A stretch of DNA of 64,000 bases from NCBI RefSeq assembly GCF_030066895.1, contig NZ_JASJAV010000020.1, positions 62,001 through 126,000 on the forward strand. The letters are read 5' to 3'. Made by a program: the position numbers and the translations under genes. The notes beneath the pieces were generated by a model that worked only from the letters and a program-made list of their open reading frames with translations, was not told the DNA's origin and searched no databases. The DNA comes from Breoghania sp. GTDB taxonomy: Bacteria > Pseudomonadota > Alphaproteobacteria > Rhizobiales > Stappiaceae. Numbering within the stretch: position 1 is the stretch's first letter; the number at the start of each line of letters is the position of its first letter. Below are positions 52,423 through 62,601 of the stretch, in pieces.

Positions 52423-53519
52423 ACGAGACAGCAGACATCATCGTCATCGGCGGCGGCATCGCGGGGATCAGCGCGGCGGCTCGATTGTCGGCGGACGCCC
52501 GCGTCATCATCCTAGAAATGGAAGACGCGCCAGGCCGTCACGCAACCGGCCGTTCGGCGGCGATCTTCGTGCGCAACTACGGCAACGCCACCTTGCGCGC
52601 GCTGAACGCCGCCTCCGACCCGGAACTCCAGAACCCCGGAGAGATCGCGGAGGAGACCATTCTCAGCCCGCGCGGCGAAATGATGATCGCCATCGAAGCC
52701 GAGCTCGACGCCTTCAACGCCTATCTCGACGGTTCCTCCGGCATGGAGCGGACCGATCCGGATGACGCAGTCGTCCGCTTCCCGCTCCTCAGGCGCGAAC
52801 GGATCGCGGCCGCCGCCATCGAGCATGACGCGCAGGATATCGACGTCGATCGCCTGCTTCAGGGTTTTGCCCGTCTCACCCGCCATAACGGCGCAACCAT
52901 CGTCACCGATGCCCCAGCCGAACGGCTGACCCGCGAGGGAAGTATCTGGCGGGTGGAAACGCCCAAGGGCGTGTTCGAGTCCCCCTTAGTGGTCAATGCC
53001 GCGGGCGCGTGGGCCGATGTCGTCGCCGAACGCACCGGGGTGAAGAAGATCGGGCTCGTTCCCATGCGCCGCTCCGCCACCATTCTGCCTGTTCCCGACG
53101 GGCTCGACGTACGGACCTGGCCTTTCGTCGTCAGCGCTTCTGAGACCTGGTACGCCAAGCCCGACGTGGGCAAGCTGATGGTCTCGCCCGCCGACGAGGA
53201 CCCGACCGAACCGCACGATACCTGGCCGGACGACATGGTGCTGGCGGAAGAGCTCGACAGGTTCGAACAGGCCGTGACCATGCAGGTGACACGGGTGGAG
53301 CGGAGTTGGGCGGGCCTGCGCAGCTTCGTTTCTGATCGCATCCCCGTCGTCGGCTATGCGCCGGATGCGGACGGCTTCTTCTGGCTGGCCGGTCAAGGCG
53401 GCTACGGCGTCCAGACCTCGCCTGCCCTCTCGCGGCTTGCCGCCAATCTCTGCCTGAAACGGTCGCCCGCGCTGCCGAACGAAATCGTTGCCGCGCTCGA
53501 TCCCGCGCGCTTTGCCTGA
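52419..53519 (+). CDS. FAD-dependent oxidoreductase (DAO family)
   Basis: This intact 366-residue flavoprotein starts by overlapping the previous stop. The dinucleotide motif is IIVIGGGIAGISAAARL, followed by GRHATGRSAAIFVRNYGNAT; the FAD-contact segment VVNAAGAWADVVAERTG and the late GFFWLAGQGGYGVQTSPALS are typical of D-amino-acid dehydrogenase/glycine-oxidase relatives. Such enzymes oxidise a primary or secondary amine to an imine. In this operon the imine could come from a polyamine or an amino acid, and the RidA protein encoded 30 bases downstream would remove reactive imine or enamine products. Confidence 0.84.
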   Translation: MNETADIIVIGGGIAGISAAARLSADARVIILEMEDAPGRHATGRSAAIFVRNYGNATLRALNAASDPELQNPGEIAEETILSPRGEMMIAIEAELDAFNAYLDGSSGMERTDPDDAVVRFPLLRRERIAAAAIEHDAQDIDVDRLLQGFARLTRHNGATIVTDAPAERLTREGSIWRVETPKGVFESPLVVNAAGAWADVVAERTGVKKIGLVPMRRSATILPVPDGLDVRTWPFVVSASETWYAKPDVGKLMVSPADEDPTEPHDTWPDDMVLAEELDRFEQAVTMQVTRVERSWAGLRSFVSDRIPVVGYAPDADGFFWLAGQGGYGVQTSPALSRLAANLCLKRSPALPNEIVAALDPARFA

Positions 53520-53549
53520 CACCTGCCCTCAAGAACGACAGGACACATC

Positions 53550-53897
53550 ATGAGCGATATCAAACGACTGAACCCCGAACCGCGCATGAGCCAGGCGGTT
53601 ATCCACGGCGGGCTCGTCTGGCTTGCCGGTCAGGTCGGGGCTCCCGGCGAGAGCGTGACCGCCCAGACAGAGGCCGTCCTTGCGCGTATAGACGCGCTCC
53701 TGGCGGATGCGGGAACCAACAAGTCGCGCCTGCTGCAGACGACAATCTGGCTGTCCTCGGTGGATGATTTCGCCGAGATGAACGCGGTGTGGGACGCCTG
53801 GATCGATCCGGCCAATCCGCCCACGCGCGCCTGCGGCGGATCCAGGTTGGCGACGCCCGACTACAAGGTCGAGATCATCGTCGTCGCGGCACTTTGA
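53550..53897 (+). CDS. RidA family protein (reactive intermediate deaminase-like)
   Basis: This intact 115-residue protein begins MSDIKRLNPEPRMSQAVIHG and has the trimer-fold landmarks GGLVWLAGQVGAPGESV, QTEAVLARIDALL and PPTRACGGSRLATPDYKVEI. The Arg in TRAC is the residue that binds the imino acid carboxylate in RidA; the segment after it lacks the usual Glu (PxxxxVEIE-type), so it belongs to a Rid subgroup other than classical RidA. It ends the polyamine operon, and a terminator-like stem follows. Confidence 0.86.
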   Translation: MSDIKRLNPEPRMSQAVIHGGLVWLAGQVGAPGESVTAQTEAVLARIDALLADAGTNKSRLLQTTIWLSSVDDFAEMNAVWDAWIDPANPPTRACGGSRLATPDYKVEIIVVAAL

Positions 53898-53908
53898 GAA
53901 CGGCCGTC

Positions 53909-53946
53909 AAAAACAGAAAACGATGCGGCGCCCTCGCACCGCATCG
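53909..53946 (-). terminator. Terminator of the ackA transcript (bidirectional stem)
   Basis: A perfect 8-bp stem (CGATGCGG at 53921-53928, CCGCATCG at 53939-53946) lies between the convergent ridA and ackA stops. Read on the minus strand it is followed by TTTTCTGTTTTT, so it ends the acetate kinase transcript; it can also slow the plus-strand one. Confidence 0.78.
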
Positions 53947-53981
53947 CCTGATCGAGGAATTCCGGTGAAGGAACCGACTTC

Positions 53982-55233
53982 CTACACCCGCTCCGGATAG
54001 GTGAGAGCAAGAGAGGCGATCGGCGGCGGAACCTGTCCCCCGTGATTGACCAGCCGGACGGTGTCGAGCGCAATCATCCGCTCTTCATCCGTCGGCACGA
54101 CCAATGTCGTGACAAAAGCGCTCGCGGCACTGATATTTGGGTGGCCGTTGCGCACCATTTCGTTCAGCCGCTCATCGATCTTGACGCCGAGAACGCCGAG
54201 CCCGGCACACACGCGGGAGCGGATTTCGGTGCTGTTCTCTCCGCTACCGGCGGTGAAGACCAGCGCATCCAGCCCGTTCATCGCCGCCGCATGGGTGCCG
54301 ATGGTCTTGCGGATGTGATAGACGAAGATATCGACGGCGAGCGCGCAGCGATCGTCACCGGCGCCGGCACGCTGCTCTACTTCCCGCATGTCGTTGCTGA
54401 TGCCGGACACGCCGAGAAACCCGCTCTTTTCGTAACAAAGCCTCTCCACCTCTTCCAGAGACCTCCCCTGTTCCTTGACGAGATGGAAGATGATCGCCGG
54501 ATCGAAATCGCCGGAACGCGTTCCCATCGGAACGCCGCAGAAGGTGACGAAGCCGATGCTGGTATCGACCGCCTCCCCACCCTTGACCGCATCGAGCGTC
54601 ACCCCGTTGCCGAGGTGACAGCTGACCATGGCAAGGTCCTCCAGCGGCCTGTTCAGAACATCGGCCGCAACACGGCTGACATAGCGGCACGACGTGCCGT
54701 GGAACCCGTATTTGCGGATACCGTGCTTGGAATAGAGATCGTAGGGCAGCGCGTAGATATAGGCTTCGCGCGGCACGCTTTGATGAAACGCGGTGTCGAA
54801 TACGGCCACGTTCGGAACTCCCGGAAACCGCCGCATGCATTCTTCGATGCCCGCGATGTTGCAGGGATTGTGAAGCGGCGCGAAACGCACGCAGGCGTAA
54901 AGCTGCTTCATGACGATCTCGTCGATGACCACGGAATCGACGAAGACGTCGCCGCCGTGAACGGCCCGGTGGCCGATGGCGGTGATCGCCTCTGCGCTCT
55001 CGATAACGGCAAGCTCCGAATTCATCAGGTTGTCGACCATGACGTCGAAGGCCACCTTCTGGCAAAGGATGAGACGCTCCTCCACGGCCTTCTTGTCACC
55101 GACCCGATACTCCGAATAGGAACCCTCCTCACCGATACGCGCGATCAGGCCCCTTGGCGACAACCTCGGTCAGGTCGGCATTGTAGAGCTGGTATTTCAG
55201 GCTCGAACTGCCGCAGTTGATGGTCAGGATCAT
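53982..55233 (-). CDS. ackA: Acetate (propionate) kinase (one-base insertion near start)
   Basis: The gene starts at ATG 55233 (MILTINCGSSSLKYQLYNAD) and reads to EVVAKG, where one extra G in a run (about 55151-55154) shifts the frame to LIARIGEEGSYSEYRVG. The remaining 390 residues are intact: AITAIGHRAVHGGDVFVDSV, VAVFDTAFHQSVPREAYIYA, YGFHGTSCRYVSR, CHLGNGVTLDAVKGG, FTAGSGENSTEIR and ALTYPERV at the end. It makes ATP from acetyl phosphate or propionyl phosphate. PduL, encoded in the microcompartment operon about 9 kb away, produces exactly such acyl phosphates, so this kinase is the probable energy-yielding partner of the compartment. Confidence 0.88.
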
Positions 55234-55322
55234 AGTAATTTCTCTTTTCCAAGTGCGCGGCTGCGAACGCTTCCAGGTCCCTCGCGCCGTCCGTCACATG
55301 CGGGGAGGCCCCCGCTCTGGGC

Positions 55323-56234
55323 TCAGATCGGGATGGGCAGGAGAGCCCAGAACCCAACAGAGGTCAGGAAGTTGAAGACGAGTGTCATCGTCGCGATCGT
55401 GCAGGCCAGCGGGTCGATGTGCGTATCGCCGCGATCAAGGAAGATCCTGGCGTAGAACTCGCCGACGAAGGCGCAGATCAGGCCTGCGACGCCCGCCAGA
55501 ACGACGCTGCCCGACGCCGCTCCGACGATTGCCGCCGGCAAGGCGATATGGTAGGTAACCGGCGTCAGAACGCCGACGGTGAGGAACAGCAGGCTCGCAG
55601 CCGTGATACCGAAGGCCAGCAGGGCTCCCGGCGTTCCGTAGGTCACACCGAGCCATCCGCCGAACAGGCCGACGCCGATGCCGATCAGAACGAGCTGACC
55701 GGGACCGCTTTGGAACGCCAGCCACTTGGTCGCGTCCGTGGGATAGAAGAACCGCTCACCTTCCGGCTTCTTGCCACAAAGACCGCAGGTCCCCCACGTG
55801 AAGCGAACGATGAAGGCGGAAATCACCACGCACATGCCGGGATAGTCCGTCCAGGCAAGACCCGGACCGAAATCGGGGACCATGCCGACGAGCCAGACGA
55901 TCACATAACCGATAATGCCGAAAATACCGCCGACCAGCAGGACATCCGGGCTGTTGAGGACCATGCCCGCGATGACGATGTTTCGGCCGCTATCGAGTTT
56001 CTGTTTGGACGCCGCATAGGCCGCGGCGGCCACGCCGGAGGCGAAACCGCGCACATGCGGACCGAATACGCCGAAGAGGATTCCGAAAAAGTCTGTTGCC
56101 GCCGGCGCGACCGCAAGCTGGATGCCGACACCCAGCATCGTCAGAATGCCGACGAAAGCAAAGGCCGGTAGAGCCCCGATCGCCGCGCCGAATATGCCGC
56201 CGCCAAAGGCGACGAGTAGACCGATTACACTCAT
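55323..56234 (-). CDS. Uncharacterised polytopic membrane protein beside ackA
   Basis: This intact 303-residue protein starts at ATG 56234 with a GGGGGG site. It is strongly hydrophobic, with about nine or ten membrane segments, and opens with a Gly/Ala-rich helix (MSVIGLLVAFGGGIFGAAIG, then ALPAFAFVG). It has a Cys pair motif FTWGTCGLCGKKPEGERFFY in a loop at about residues 160-180, and polar Gly-rich helices around GPHVRGFASGVAAAAYAASK. I do not recognise a named transporter family with confidence. It is co-directional with ackA (gap 90 bases) and divergent from the microcompartment operon, so transport of the pathway substrate or of an acid end-product is a reasonable guess, not a demonstrated role. 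Confidence 0.6.
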   Translation of the reverse strand: MSVIGLLVAFGGGIFGAAIGALPAFAFVGILTMLGVGIQLAVAPAATDFFGILFGVFGPHVRGFASGVAAAAYAASKQKLDSGRNIVIAGMVLNSPDVLLVGGIFGIIGYVIVWLVGMVPDFGPGLAWTDYPGMCVVISAFIVRFTWGTCGLCGKKPEGERFFYPTDATKWLAFQSGPGQLVLIGIGVGLFGGWLGVTYGTPGALLAFGITAASLLFLTVGVLTPVTYHIALPAAIVGAASGSVVLAGVAGLICAFVGEFYARIFLDRGDTHIDPLACTIATMTLVFNFLTSVGFWALLPIPI

Positions 56235-56942
56235 TGTACCCCCCGTGCAAAGCGATCGACACGGCATCTTTCGGTATGCTCAGCCGATGGTTTGGCCGTC
56301 GCGTTTTTGTTTCTGTCCGTCGCCATGTCGATTGCTCGGTTTTTCTCAGGCTTTCGCCCGTTTCTTCGAAGCCGCGCACAAACGCCTCCACTCCCGGCGA
56401 TGATCATCTCCCAGGTTCAAATTCATGCGCCTCGCGATACGCGAATATCGAAAGAGCCCCCAGTATGGGTGCTTTGACCACTGAAATCGTAGGTCCGATT
56501 AATTTAGATGGTCAACGAGATGGAATTGTCCTGCGATGGTAATTTCTTGCAGATCGGAAGCGTCACGTTGGGAAGGAAGCGTTATTGAGCCGAAACGCGG
56601 ACAAGAACCACTAAAAACAGCCTCGTAAGCTGCACGCGTTCAAGGGCTTACGCGTGGGCCTCGACGATGTCCGTTCCCGGGCTTGCGACACACGGTGCGC
56701 GCAAACGCCAACCGGCGGCCTGCCGGGAGGGCAATTTTTTACCCGTCACGACAAGAAATTACCTACAGGTGGTCAATTCTTGACTGCGACAGTTCTATAC
56801 AGGCGAAGGTCAAAAAGTCAGAAATTCCGGGATTTATTGAACGCCATTTCGTCATAACAAATAATTACCCGCCATTGTCAATCCGCTCTCGTTGACCGTT
56901 TTGCTCCCCGAGGAATAGGTTTTTACAAAACGAGAGGAAGAC
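56235..56942. other. 708-bp divergent spacer upstream of the microcompartment operon
   Basis: No frame here shows conserved protein features. The first 300 bases are GC-rich; from about 56740 to 56940 the composition drops and A/T runs appear, with GGTCAATTCTTGACTGC and TTGACCGTTTTGC as possible -35-like elements but no convincing paired -10. The length suits a regulated divergent promoter region between ackA/membrane-protein and glycyl-radical-enzyme operons. Confidence 0.55.
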
Positions 56943-57549
56943 TTGGCGTCTACTTATCATGCTCAGAAGCGCATCCCGCAAAATCCTCATGATCGTCGAA
57001 GATTTTTCCGAAGATTATGAAGTAATGGTATCATTCCAGGCACTCGGCATGGTCGGTTTTACGGTCGATGCGGTGTGTCCGGGACAGCGTACCGGCGACT
57101 TCATCAAGACAGCCATCCACAACTTCGAAGGCGATCAAACCTATACGGAAAAGCCCGGTCATCTGTTCCGGCTCAACGCAACTTTCGCGTTTATGGAAGC
57201 TGAACATTACGCGGGATTTTACCTGACAGGCGGACGCGCCTGCGAATACCTGCGCCTCGTTCCCGAAATTCTGACTTTCGTGCACAGCTTTATGACCGCT
57301 GATCGGCCGGTTGCCGCGATCTGCCATGCAGCGCAGATCCTCGCCGCAGCCGATGTGCTCAAGGGTCGCCGACTGACGGCCTACCCGGCCGTCGCTCCCG
57401 AGATCCGCGCCGTTGGCGGCGACTACGTCGCGATCGAACCGGAAGAAACGGACATCGACGGAAACCTCGTGACGTCTCCGGCGTGGCCCGGCCATCCGGG
57501 GCTGCTGCGTGCGTTTGCGCAACTCGTCGACCCGCAAATCCTGACCTGA
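56943..57549 (+). CDS. DJ-1/PfpI family protein (one-base shift near start)
   Basis: The likely start is TTG 56943, five bases after GAGGAAGAC, reading (M)ASTYHAQK before a one-base change near 56970. ATG 56959 is an alternative without a ribosome site. The core is a class I glutamine amidotransferase-like fold: SRKILMIVEDFSEDYEVMVS, FYLTGGRACEYLRLVPEI, and the nucleophile elbow AAICHAAQILAAADVLKGRR with the Cys in ICHAAQ. About 200 residues. DJ-1-like proteins act as glyoxalase, deglycase or chaperone; such genes occur at the head of several glycyl-radical microcompartment loci, perhaps to handle reactive aldehydes. It precedes the glycyl radical enzyme by 59 bases. Confidence 0.83.
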
Positions 57550-57608
57550 AGAAACCGGCTCCGACGAGTCGAGAGGGTTCGCCGGATCATCACAGCCTGG
57601 AGAAGGCT

Positions 57609-60123
57609 ATGATTGAGAAGGGCTTTACGAAACCAACGGATCGCATAATCCGGTTGCAGAACCAGATCCTGAATGCGCGCCCGTATGTGGAATTCAAACG
57701 GGCGGTCCTGGCAACCGAGGCCTACAAGGCCAGCGAGGGGCTTCCGGCGATCGTGCGGCGCGCCAAGGTGGCGGAGAAGATCTTCAACGAGCTGCCGGCC
57801 ACGGTCCGCGACGACGAACTGATCGTCGGCGCCATCACCAAGAACCTGCGCTCGATCGAGATCTGCCCCGAATTCTCCTTCGACTGGGTCGAAAAAGAAT
57901 TCGACACCATGGCGACCCGCATGGCCGACCCCTTCGAGATTCCGAAGGAAACGGCTGCGGAGCTGCATGAGGCCTTCAAGTACTGGCCCGGCAAGACGAC
58001 CAGTGACCTGGCCGCCTCCTACATGTCGAAGAAGACCCACGACTGCATCAACGACGGCGTCTTCACCGTCGGCAGTTACTACTTCGGCAGAGTCGGTCAC
58101 GTCTGCGTCGACTACGGCAAGATCCTGAAGATCGGCTTCCGCGGCATCATCGCTCGGGCTGTGAAGGAACTGGAACTTCTGGACCGAATGGATCCATCCT
58201 ACATCAAGAAGCAACAGTTCTATAACGCGATCATCATCACCTACAACGCCGCGATCAACTTCGCCCATCGTTATGCCGACAAGGCCGAAGAACTGGCGCA
58301 GTCCTGCTCTTGCCCGATCCGCAAGCAAGAACTGCAGCAGATCACTCAGAACTGCCGCCGCGTGCCTGAGAATGGCGCCACGAACTTCTGGGAAGCCTGC
58401 CAGACGATGTGGTTCATCCAGTGCATGATGATGCAGATCGAGTCCAGCGGCCACTCCATCTCTCCGGGCCGTTCCGACCAGTACATGTGCCCGTATCTGG
58501 AAGCCGACAAATCCATCAACCGCGAATTCGTGCAGAAACTCGTCGACTGCATCTGGATCAAGCTGAACGACGTCAACAAGACCCGCGACGAAATCTCCGC
58601 GCAGGCGTTTGCCGGTTATGCGGTGTTCCAGAACCTGTGCGTGGGCGGTCAGACCGAAGACGGTTTGGACGCGACCAACTACGTTTCCTACATGTGCATG
58701 GAAACCGTTGCCCACGTTCAGCTCCCGGCCCCGTCCTTCTCGATCCGCGTCTGGCAGGATACGCCCGACGAGTTCCTGTATCGTGTGGCTGAAGTCGTAC
58801 GCCTCGGCCTCGGCGTTCCCGCCATCTACAACGACGAAGTGATCATCCCGGCCTTGCAGAACCGTGGCGTTTCGCTGGCGGATGCCCGCGATTACGGCAT
58901 CGTCGGCGGCGTGGAACCACAGGCGATCCACCGCACCGAAGGATGGCACGACGCCGCCTTCTTCAACGTGGCCAAGGTCCTCGAAATCACGCTGCACAGC
59001 GGCAAGGTCGGCGATCTTCAGCTCGGCCCCGTCACCAACTGCATGACGACCTGGAAGTCGCTCGACGATTTCTACGAAGCCTTCTCCACGCAGATGGCGT
59101 TCTTCGTCAAACACCTCGCGGAAGCCGACAACTGCGTCGACATCGCCCACGCCGAACGGGTTCCCCTGCCCTTCCAGTCGGCCATGGTCGATGACTGCCT
59201 GGGTCGCGGCATGTCCGTCCAGGAAGGCAACGCGATCTACAACTTCACCTGTCCGCAGGCCTTCGGCTATCGCAGACAGCGGCGACAGCTTCTACGCGAT
59301 GAAGAAGTTCGTCTTCGACGAGAAGACGCTCTCCATGGCAGATCTGAAGGAAACCCTGGACGCCAACTTCGGCCTGGCCGAAGGCGCCAAGGCAGCGGCG
59401 ACCGGCGCAAGCGAGCCGACCGAAGAGTAGGTCTACGCGGCCGTTCGCAAGGTGCTCGTCAACTCCTCCCACCGACATGTCGACCCTCAAAGACGAGGTC
59501 TATCGCACGTTGGCGGCAGGCAACGGCAGCGACAAGTACGAAGGCATCCGCCGGATGCTCGACAGCGCCCCCTGCTTCGGCAACGACATCGACGAAGGCG
59601 ATCTCATCGCCCGCAAGTACGCTCAGATCTACTGCAAGGAAGTCGAGAAGTACAAGAACCCGCGCGGCGGCCAGTTCCAGGCCGGCATCTACCCGTTTTC
59701 GGCAAACGTGCTCTTCGGCAAGGATGTTGCGACTCTTCCCGACGGCCGTCCCACCAAGGCACCCTGGCCGACGGCGTGTCGCCCCAGGTGAAGGGACCGA
59801 CCGCGGCCGCCAACTCCGTGGCCAAGCTCGACCACTTCATCGCCTCCAACGGAACGCTCTACAACCAGAAGTTCCTCCCCTCGGCTCTCGCCGGTGACAA
59901 GGGCCTACAGAACTTCGCGTCTCTGGTGCGCTCCGACTTCGATCACAAGGGCATGCACGTGCAGTTCAACGTGATCGACCGCGAAACCCTCCTCGCGGCC
60001 CAGAAGAACCCGGAAGCCTACAAGGACCTCGTGGTCCGTGTGGTGGGCTACTCAGCCCAGTTCGTCGTGCTCGCCAAGAAAGTGCAGGACGACATCATCA
60101 GCCGCACGGAACAGACGTTCTGA
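57609..60123 (+). CDS. cutC: Glycyl radical enzyme, choline TMA-lyase / diol-dehydratase type (broken; catalytic Cys codon reads Gly)
   Basis: ATG 57609 follows GGAGAAGGC. The readable protein of about 838 residues begins MIEKGFTKPTDRIIRLQNQI. The radical site RVVGYSA lies 25 residues from the C-terminus (Gly codon 60046-60048). The thiyl-radical motif normally GCVEP reads GIVGGVEPQ: codon 58908-58910 is GGC where TGC is expected; EPQ supplies the catalytic Glu. The sequence around it (HRTEGWHDAAFFNVAKVLEI) and the extra linker DEVYRTLAAGNGSDKYEGIR before MLDSAPCFGNDIDEGD resemble choline trimethylamine-lyase CutC; propanediol dehydratase is the alternative. Breaks occur near 59270, at TAG 59428-59430, near 59465 and near 59765. 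Products (acetaldehyde or propionaldehyde) would be processed in the microcompartment. No activating radical-SAM enzyme is in the window. Confidence 0.74.
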
Positions 60124-60252
60124 ACTTTCCGAACAGACGGTGTGCGGGCCCCGCTCGCACACCCAGGCCGGGCGACAGCCCCGGCGGAGCCGATCCCACC
60201 GGGTCTATCCGCCCGGCCATTTCGACAAGATCCGCAAAGGACATGTAATCCA

Positions 60253-61357
60253 ATGTCGCGTTATCAAAGCCTCCCCCCGGACCGAGATCGTCTTCGGACC
60301 CAGCTTGCTGGAACGGCTGTACGCCTATCGCGGACAGAAGGTCGGCATCGTCACCGACGCCTTCATGGCTAAATCCGGCGTACTCGATCGCGTGCAGAAC
60401 TATCTCACCGATTGCGATGTCCTGGTGTTTGACGAAGCCATTCCCGAGCCGCCGGTCGACACGGTTTCCAAGATCGCACGCCTGCTCGCCGATTTCTGCC
60501 CCGATGCGGTCATCGCGCTGGGCGGCGGGTCCCCCATCGACTCCGCCAAGGCCATTCTCGCGATCGTCCGCGAGACGATGCCCGGCCGCCGCATCCCCTC
60601 CATCGCGATCCCGACCACCAGCGGAACCGGCTCCGAAGTAACCTCGTTCGCAGTCATCTCCGATCCCGCCAAGGGTCGCAAGTTCCCGTTAATCTCCGAA
60701 GACCTGGTGTCCGATGTTGCGCTGCTCGATCCCGAGTTCGTGCGCACCGCACCGCCGAAGGTCACCGCGGATACTGGCATGGGCGTCATCACCCACGTGG
60801 TTGAAGCCGTGGTCTCCACCGAAGCCTCGCACTTCACCGACGCCTTTGCCGAGAAGTCGCTGGCGCTCGCCTTCGAGAACCTGCCCAAGGCCTATGACGA
60901 CGGCAACAACCTGGCCGCGCGCGACGCCATGCATCAGGCCTCCTGCCTGGCCGGGCTCGCTTTCAGCGCCGCCGGTCTCGGCGTCAATCACGTGCTGGCC
61001 CATGCGCTCGACGCCCGGCTCCATCTGGTGCACGGACGCATCAACGCGGTGCTCATGCCCTACGTCATCGACTGGAACGCGAAGATTCCCGAAGCGGCGG
61101 AAGGCTACGCCCGCATCGCCCAGCGCGTCGGCCTCGACACGCCGTCCACCCGCGCCGGCATCCGCGCCATCGAGGCCTTCAACACCCACTTTGCCATCCC
61201 ATCGACCCTGCGTGGCCTTGGTGTCGATATGGAGGAATTCGGCCGCATCCGATCCGAGATAGTGGCGACCGCGCTGGCCGATGCCTGCACGGCCAGCAAT
61301 CCCCGCAAACCGTCCCAGCCCGAGCTGGAGAGCCTGCTCACCCGCGTCGGCGGATAG
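60253..61357 (+). CDS. Iron-containing alcohol dehydrogenase of the microcompartment (frameshift near start)
   Basis: The gene starts at ATG 60253 (MSRYQSLP). One extra C in a six-C run (60273-60278) shifts the frame; with five C the protein continues RTEIVFGPSLLERLYAYRGQ. About 368 residues. The NAD motif ALGGGSPIDSAKAI and IPTTSGTGSEVTSFAVI are intact. Iron ligands come from DTGMGVITHVVEAVV, GVNHVLAHALDARLHLVHGR and neighbouring His. This group (PduQ/CutO-like) reduces the aldehyde made by the glycyl radical enzyme to ethanol or propanol and regenerates NAD+ inside the shell. It lies between the glycyl radical enzyme and the shell genes. Confidence 0.84.
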
Positions 61358-61447
61358 GAACGCAAAGGGAAATAGCAGCAGAGTAAATAGCGCGAAGAGA
61401 AGACGGCAAAACATCAACATCTGAACATCGTGACCAAGGAGACAACG

Positions 61448-61735
61448 ATGCAACAAGAAGCACTGGGAATGGTCGAGGCCAAAGGTCTTGTCGGCGCGAT
61501 TGAAGCCGCCGACGCCATGGTCAAGTCGGCCAACGTGACGATGATCGGTTACGAGAAAATCGGTTCGGGCCTTATCACCGTGATGGTGCGTGGCAATGTC
61601 AGTGCGGTGAAAGCCGCCACCGATGCTGGAGCCGTGACAACCGAGAAGGTCGACTCCGTGGTTTCGGTCCATGTCATCTCGCGCCCGCACACGGAAGTCG
61701 AACGCATTCTTCCGCAGCCGGCTCCCGCCGCATAA
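61448..61735 (+). CDS. Bacterial microcompartment shell protein, single BMC domain (PduA/J-like hexamer)
   Basis: This intact 95-residue protein starts at ATG 61448 behind AAGGAGACAACG; an upstream in-frame ATG is not preceded by a site. The BMC fold is complete: [59 protein letters not shown] and [16 protein letters not shown]. Lysine 26-type and pore-loop residues (KIGSG between strands) match the hexamers that tile the facets of propanediol and choline compartments. It opens the shell block of the operon. Confidence 0.93.
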   Translation: MQQEALGMVEAKGLVGAIEAADAMVKSANVTMIGYEKIGSGLITVMVRGNVSAVKAATDAGAVTTEKVDSVVSVHVISRPHTEVERILPQPAPAA

Positions 61736-61763
61736 CCCCTGAACCAGACAAGGAGGATCGGTC

Positions 61764-62579
61764 ATGAAAGACGATCTTGTCGACCAATTGATGGGGGAAG
61801 CGATCCGCAAGATGGGCGGCAGTGAAGATGCTCCGTCCGCGACCCCTGAAGCTGCCCCGGCAGCAACGTGTGCCAAATCTCCGGCCGCGTGCAATCTAAC
61901 CGAGTTCATCGGCAGCGCCGTCGGCAACATAATCGGCATGGTCATCGCCAATGTCGACCCGCTGCTGCACGAGCAGATGAAGCTGGACAAGAAGTACCGC
62001 TCCATCGGCATCGTCGGTGCCCGCACCGGCACCGACCCGCACATCTTCGCGGTCGACGAAGCGGTCAAGGCCACGAACAGTACGGTCCTCGTGATCGAAC
62101 TGCCCCGTGACATCGAAGGCGGTACCGGCCACGGTTCGCTGATCATCTTCGGCGCCGCGGACATCTCCGACGCCCGTAGTGCGGTGAAAGTGATGCTCGG
62201 CGAACTCGACCGCACCTTCGGTGATGTCTACGGCAACCAGGCCGATCACCTCGAGTTCCAGTACACCGCCCGTGCGAGCTACGCGCTCAACAAGGCGTTC
62301 GAAGCTCCGATCGGCCAGGCCTTCGGCATCACCGTGGGCGCCCCTGCGGGCATCGGCGTCATGCTTGCCGATACCGCGGCCAAGGCGGCCACGATCGAGG
62401 CGGTTGGATACAGCTCTCCCGGCAATGGCGGCACGAGTTTCTCCAACGAGGTGATCTTCACGTTCTCCGGCGATTCCGGTGCCGTGCCTCAGGCGATCCA
62501 TGCCGCGCGCGATGTCGGCAAGCAATTGCTGGGCTCGATGGGCGAACCGCCGGTCTCGACGACCACGCCGTACATATGA
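61764..62579 (+). CDS. Microcompartment shell protein, tandem BMC domain (PduB-like trimer)
   Basis: This intact 271-residue protein begins MKDDLVDQLMGEAIRKMGGS, with a GGAGG site. A roughly 40-residue leader with a Pro/Ala-rich stretch precedes TEFIGSAVGNIIGMVIANVD, the PduB/EtuB signature. The first BMC repeat follows (YRSIGIVGARTGTDPHIFAV, then DEAVKATNSTVLVIELPRDI) and the second contains AFGITVGAPAGIGVMLADTA and SFSNEVIFTFSGDSGAVPQA. Trimers of such proteins have a gated central pore for larger metabolites and cofactors. The leader may act inside the lumen, as shown for PduB in enzyme recruitment. Confidence 0.92.
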   Translation: MKDDLVDQLMGEAIRKMGGSEDAPSATPEAAPAATCAKSPAACNLTEFIGSAVGNIIGMVIANVDPLLHEQMKLDKKYRSIGIVGARTGTDPHIFAVDEAVKATNSTVLVIELPRDIEGGTGHGSLIIFGAADISDARSAVKVMLGELDRTFGDVYGNQADHLEFQYTARASYALNKAFEAPIGQAFGITVGAPAGIGVMLADTAAKAATIEAVGYSSPGNGGTSFSNEVIFTFSGDSGAVPQAIHAARDVGKQLLGSMGEPPVSTTTPYI

Positions 62580-62601
62580 CCCGCAGAGAAGCAGGACAGT
62601 C

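Noticed and set aside
56654..56895. Short plus-strand frames in the spacer before the microcompartment operon
   Set aside because: They have no ribosome sites or recognisable composition, and lie in an AT-rich promoter-like region.
57423..59150. 575-codon minus-strand open frame
   Set aside because: It is antisense to the glycyl radical enzyme and DJ-1 genes, whose motifs are unmistakable.
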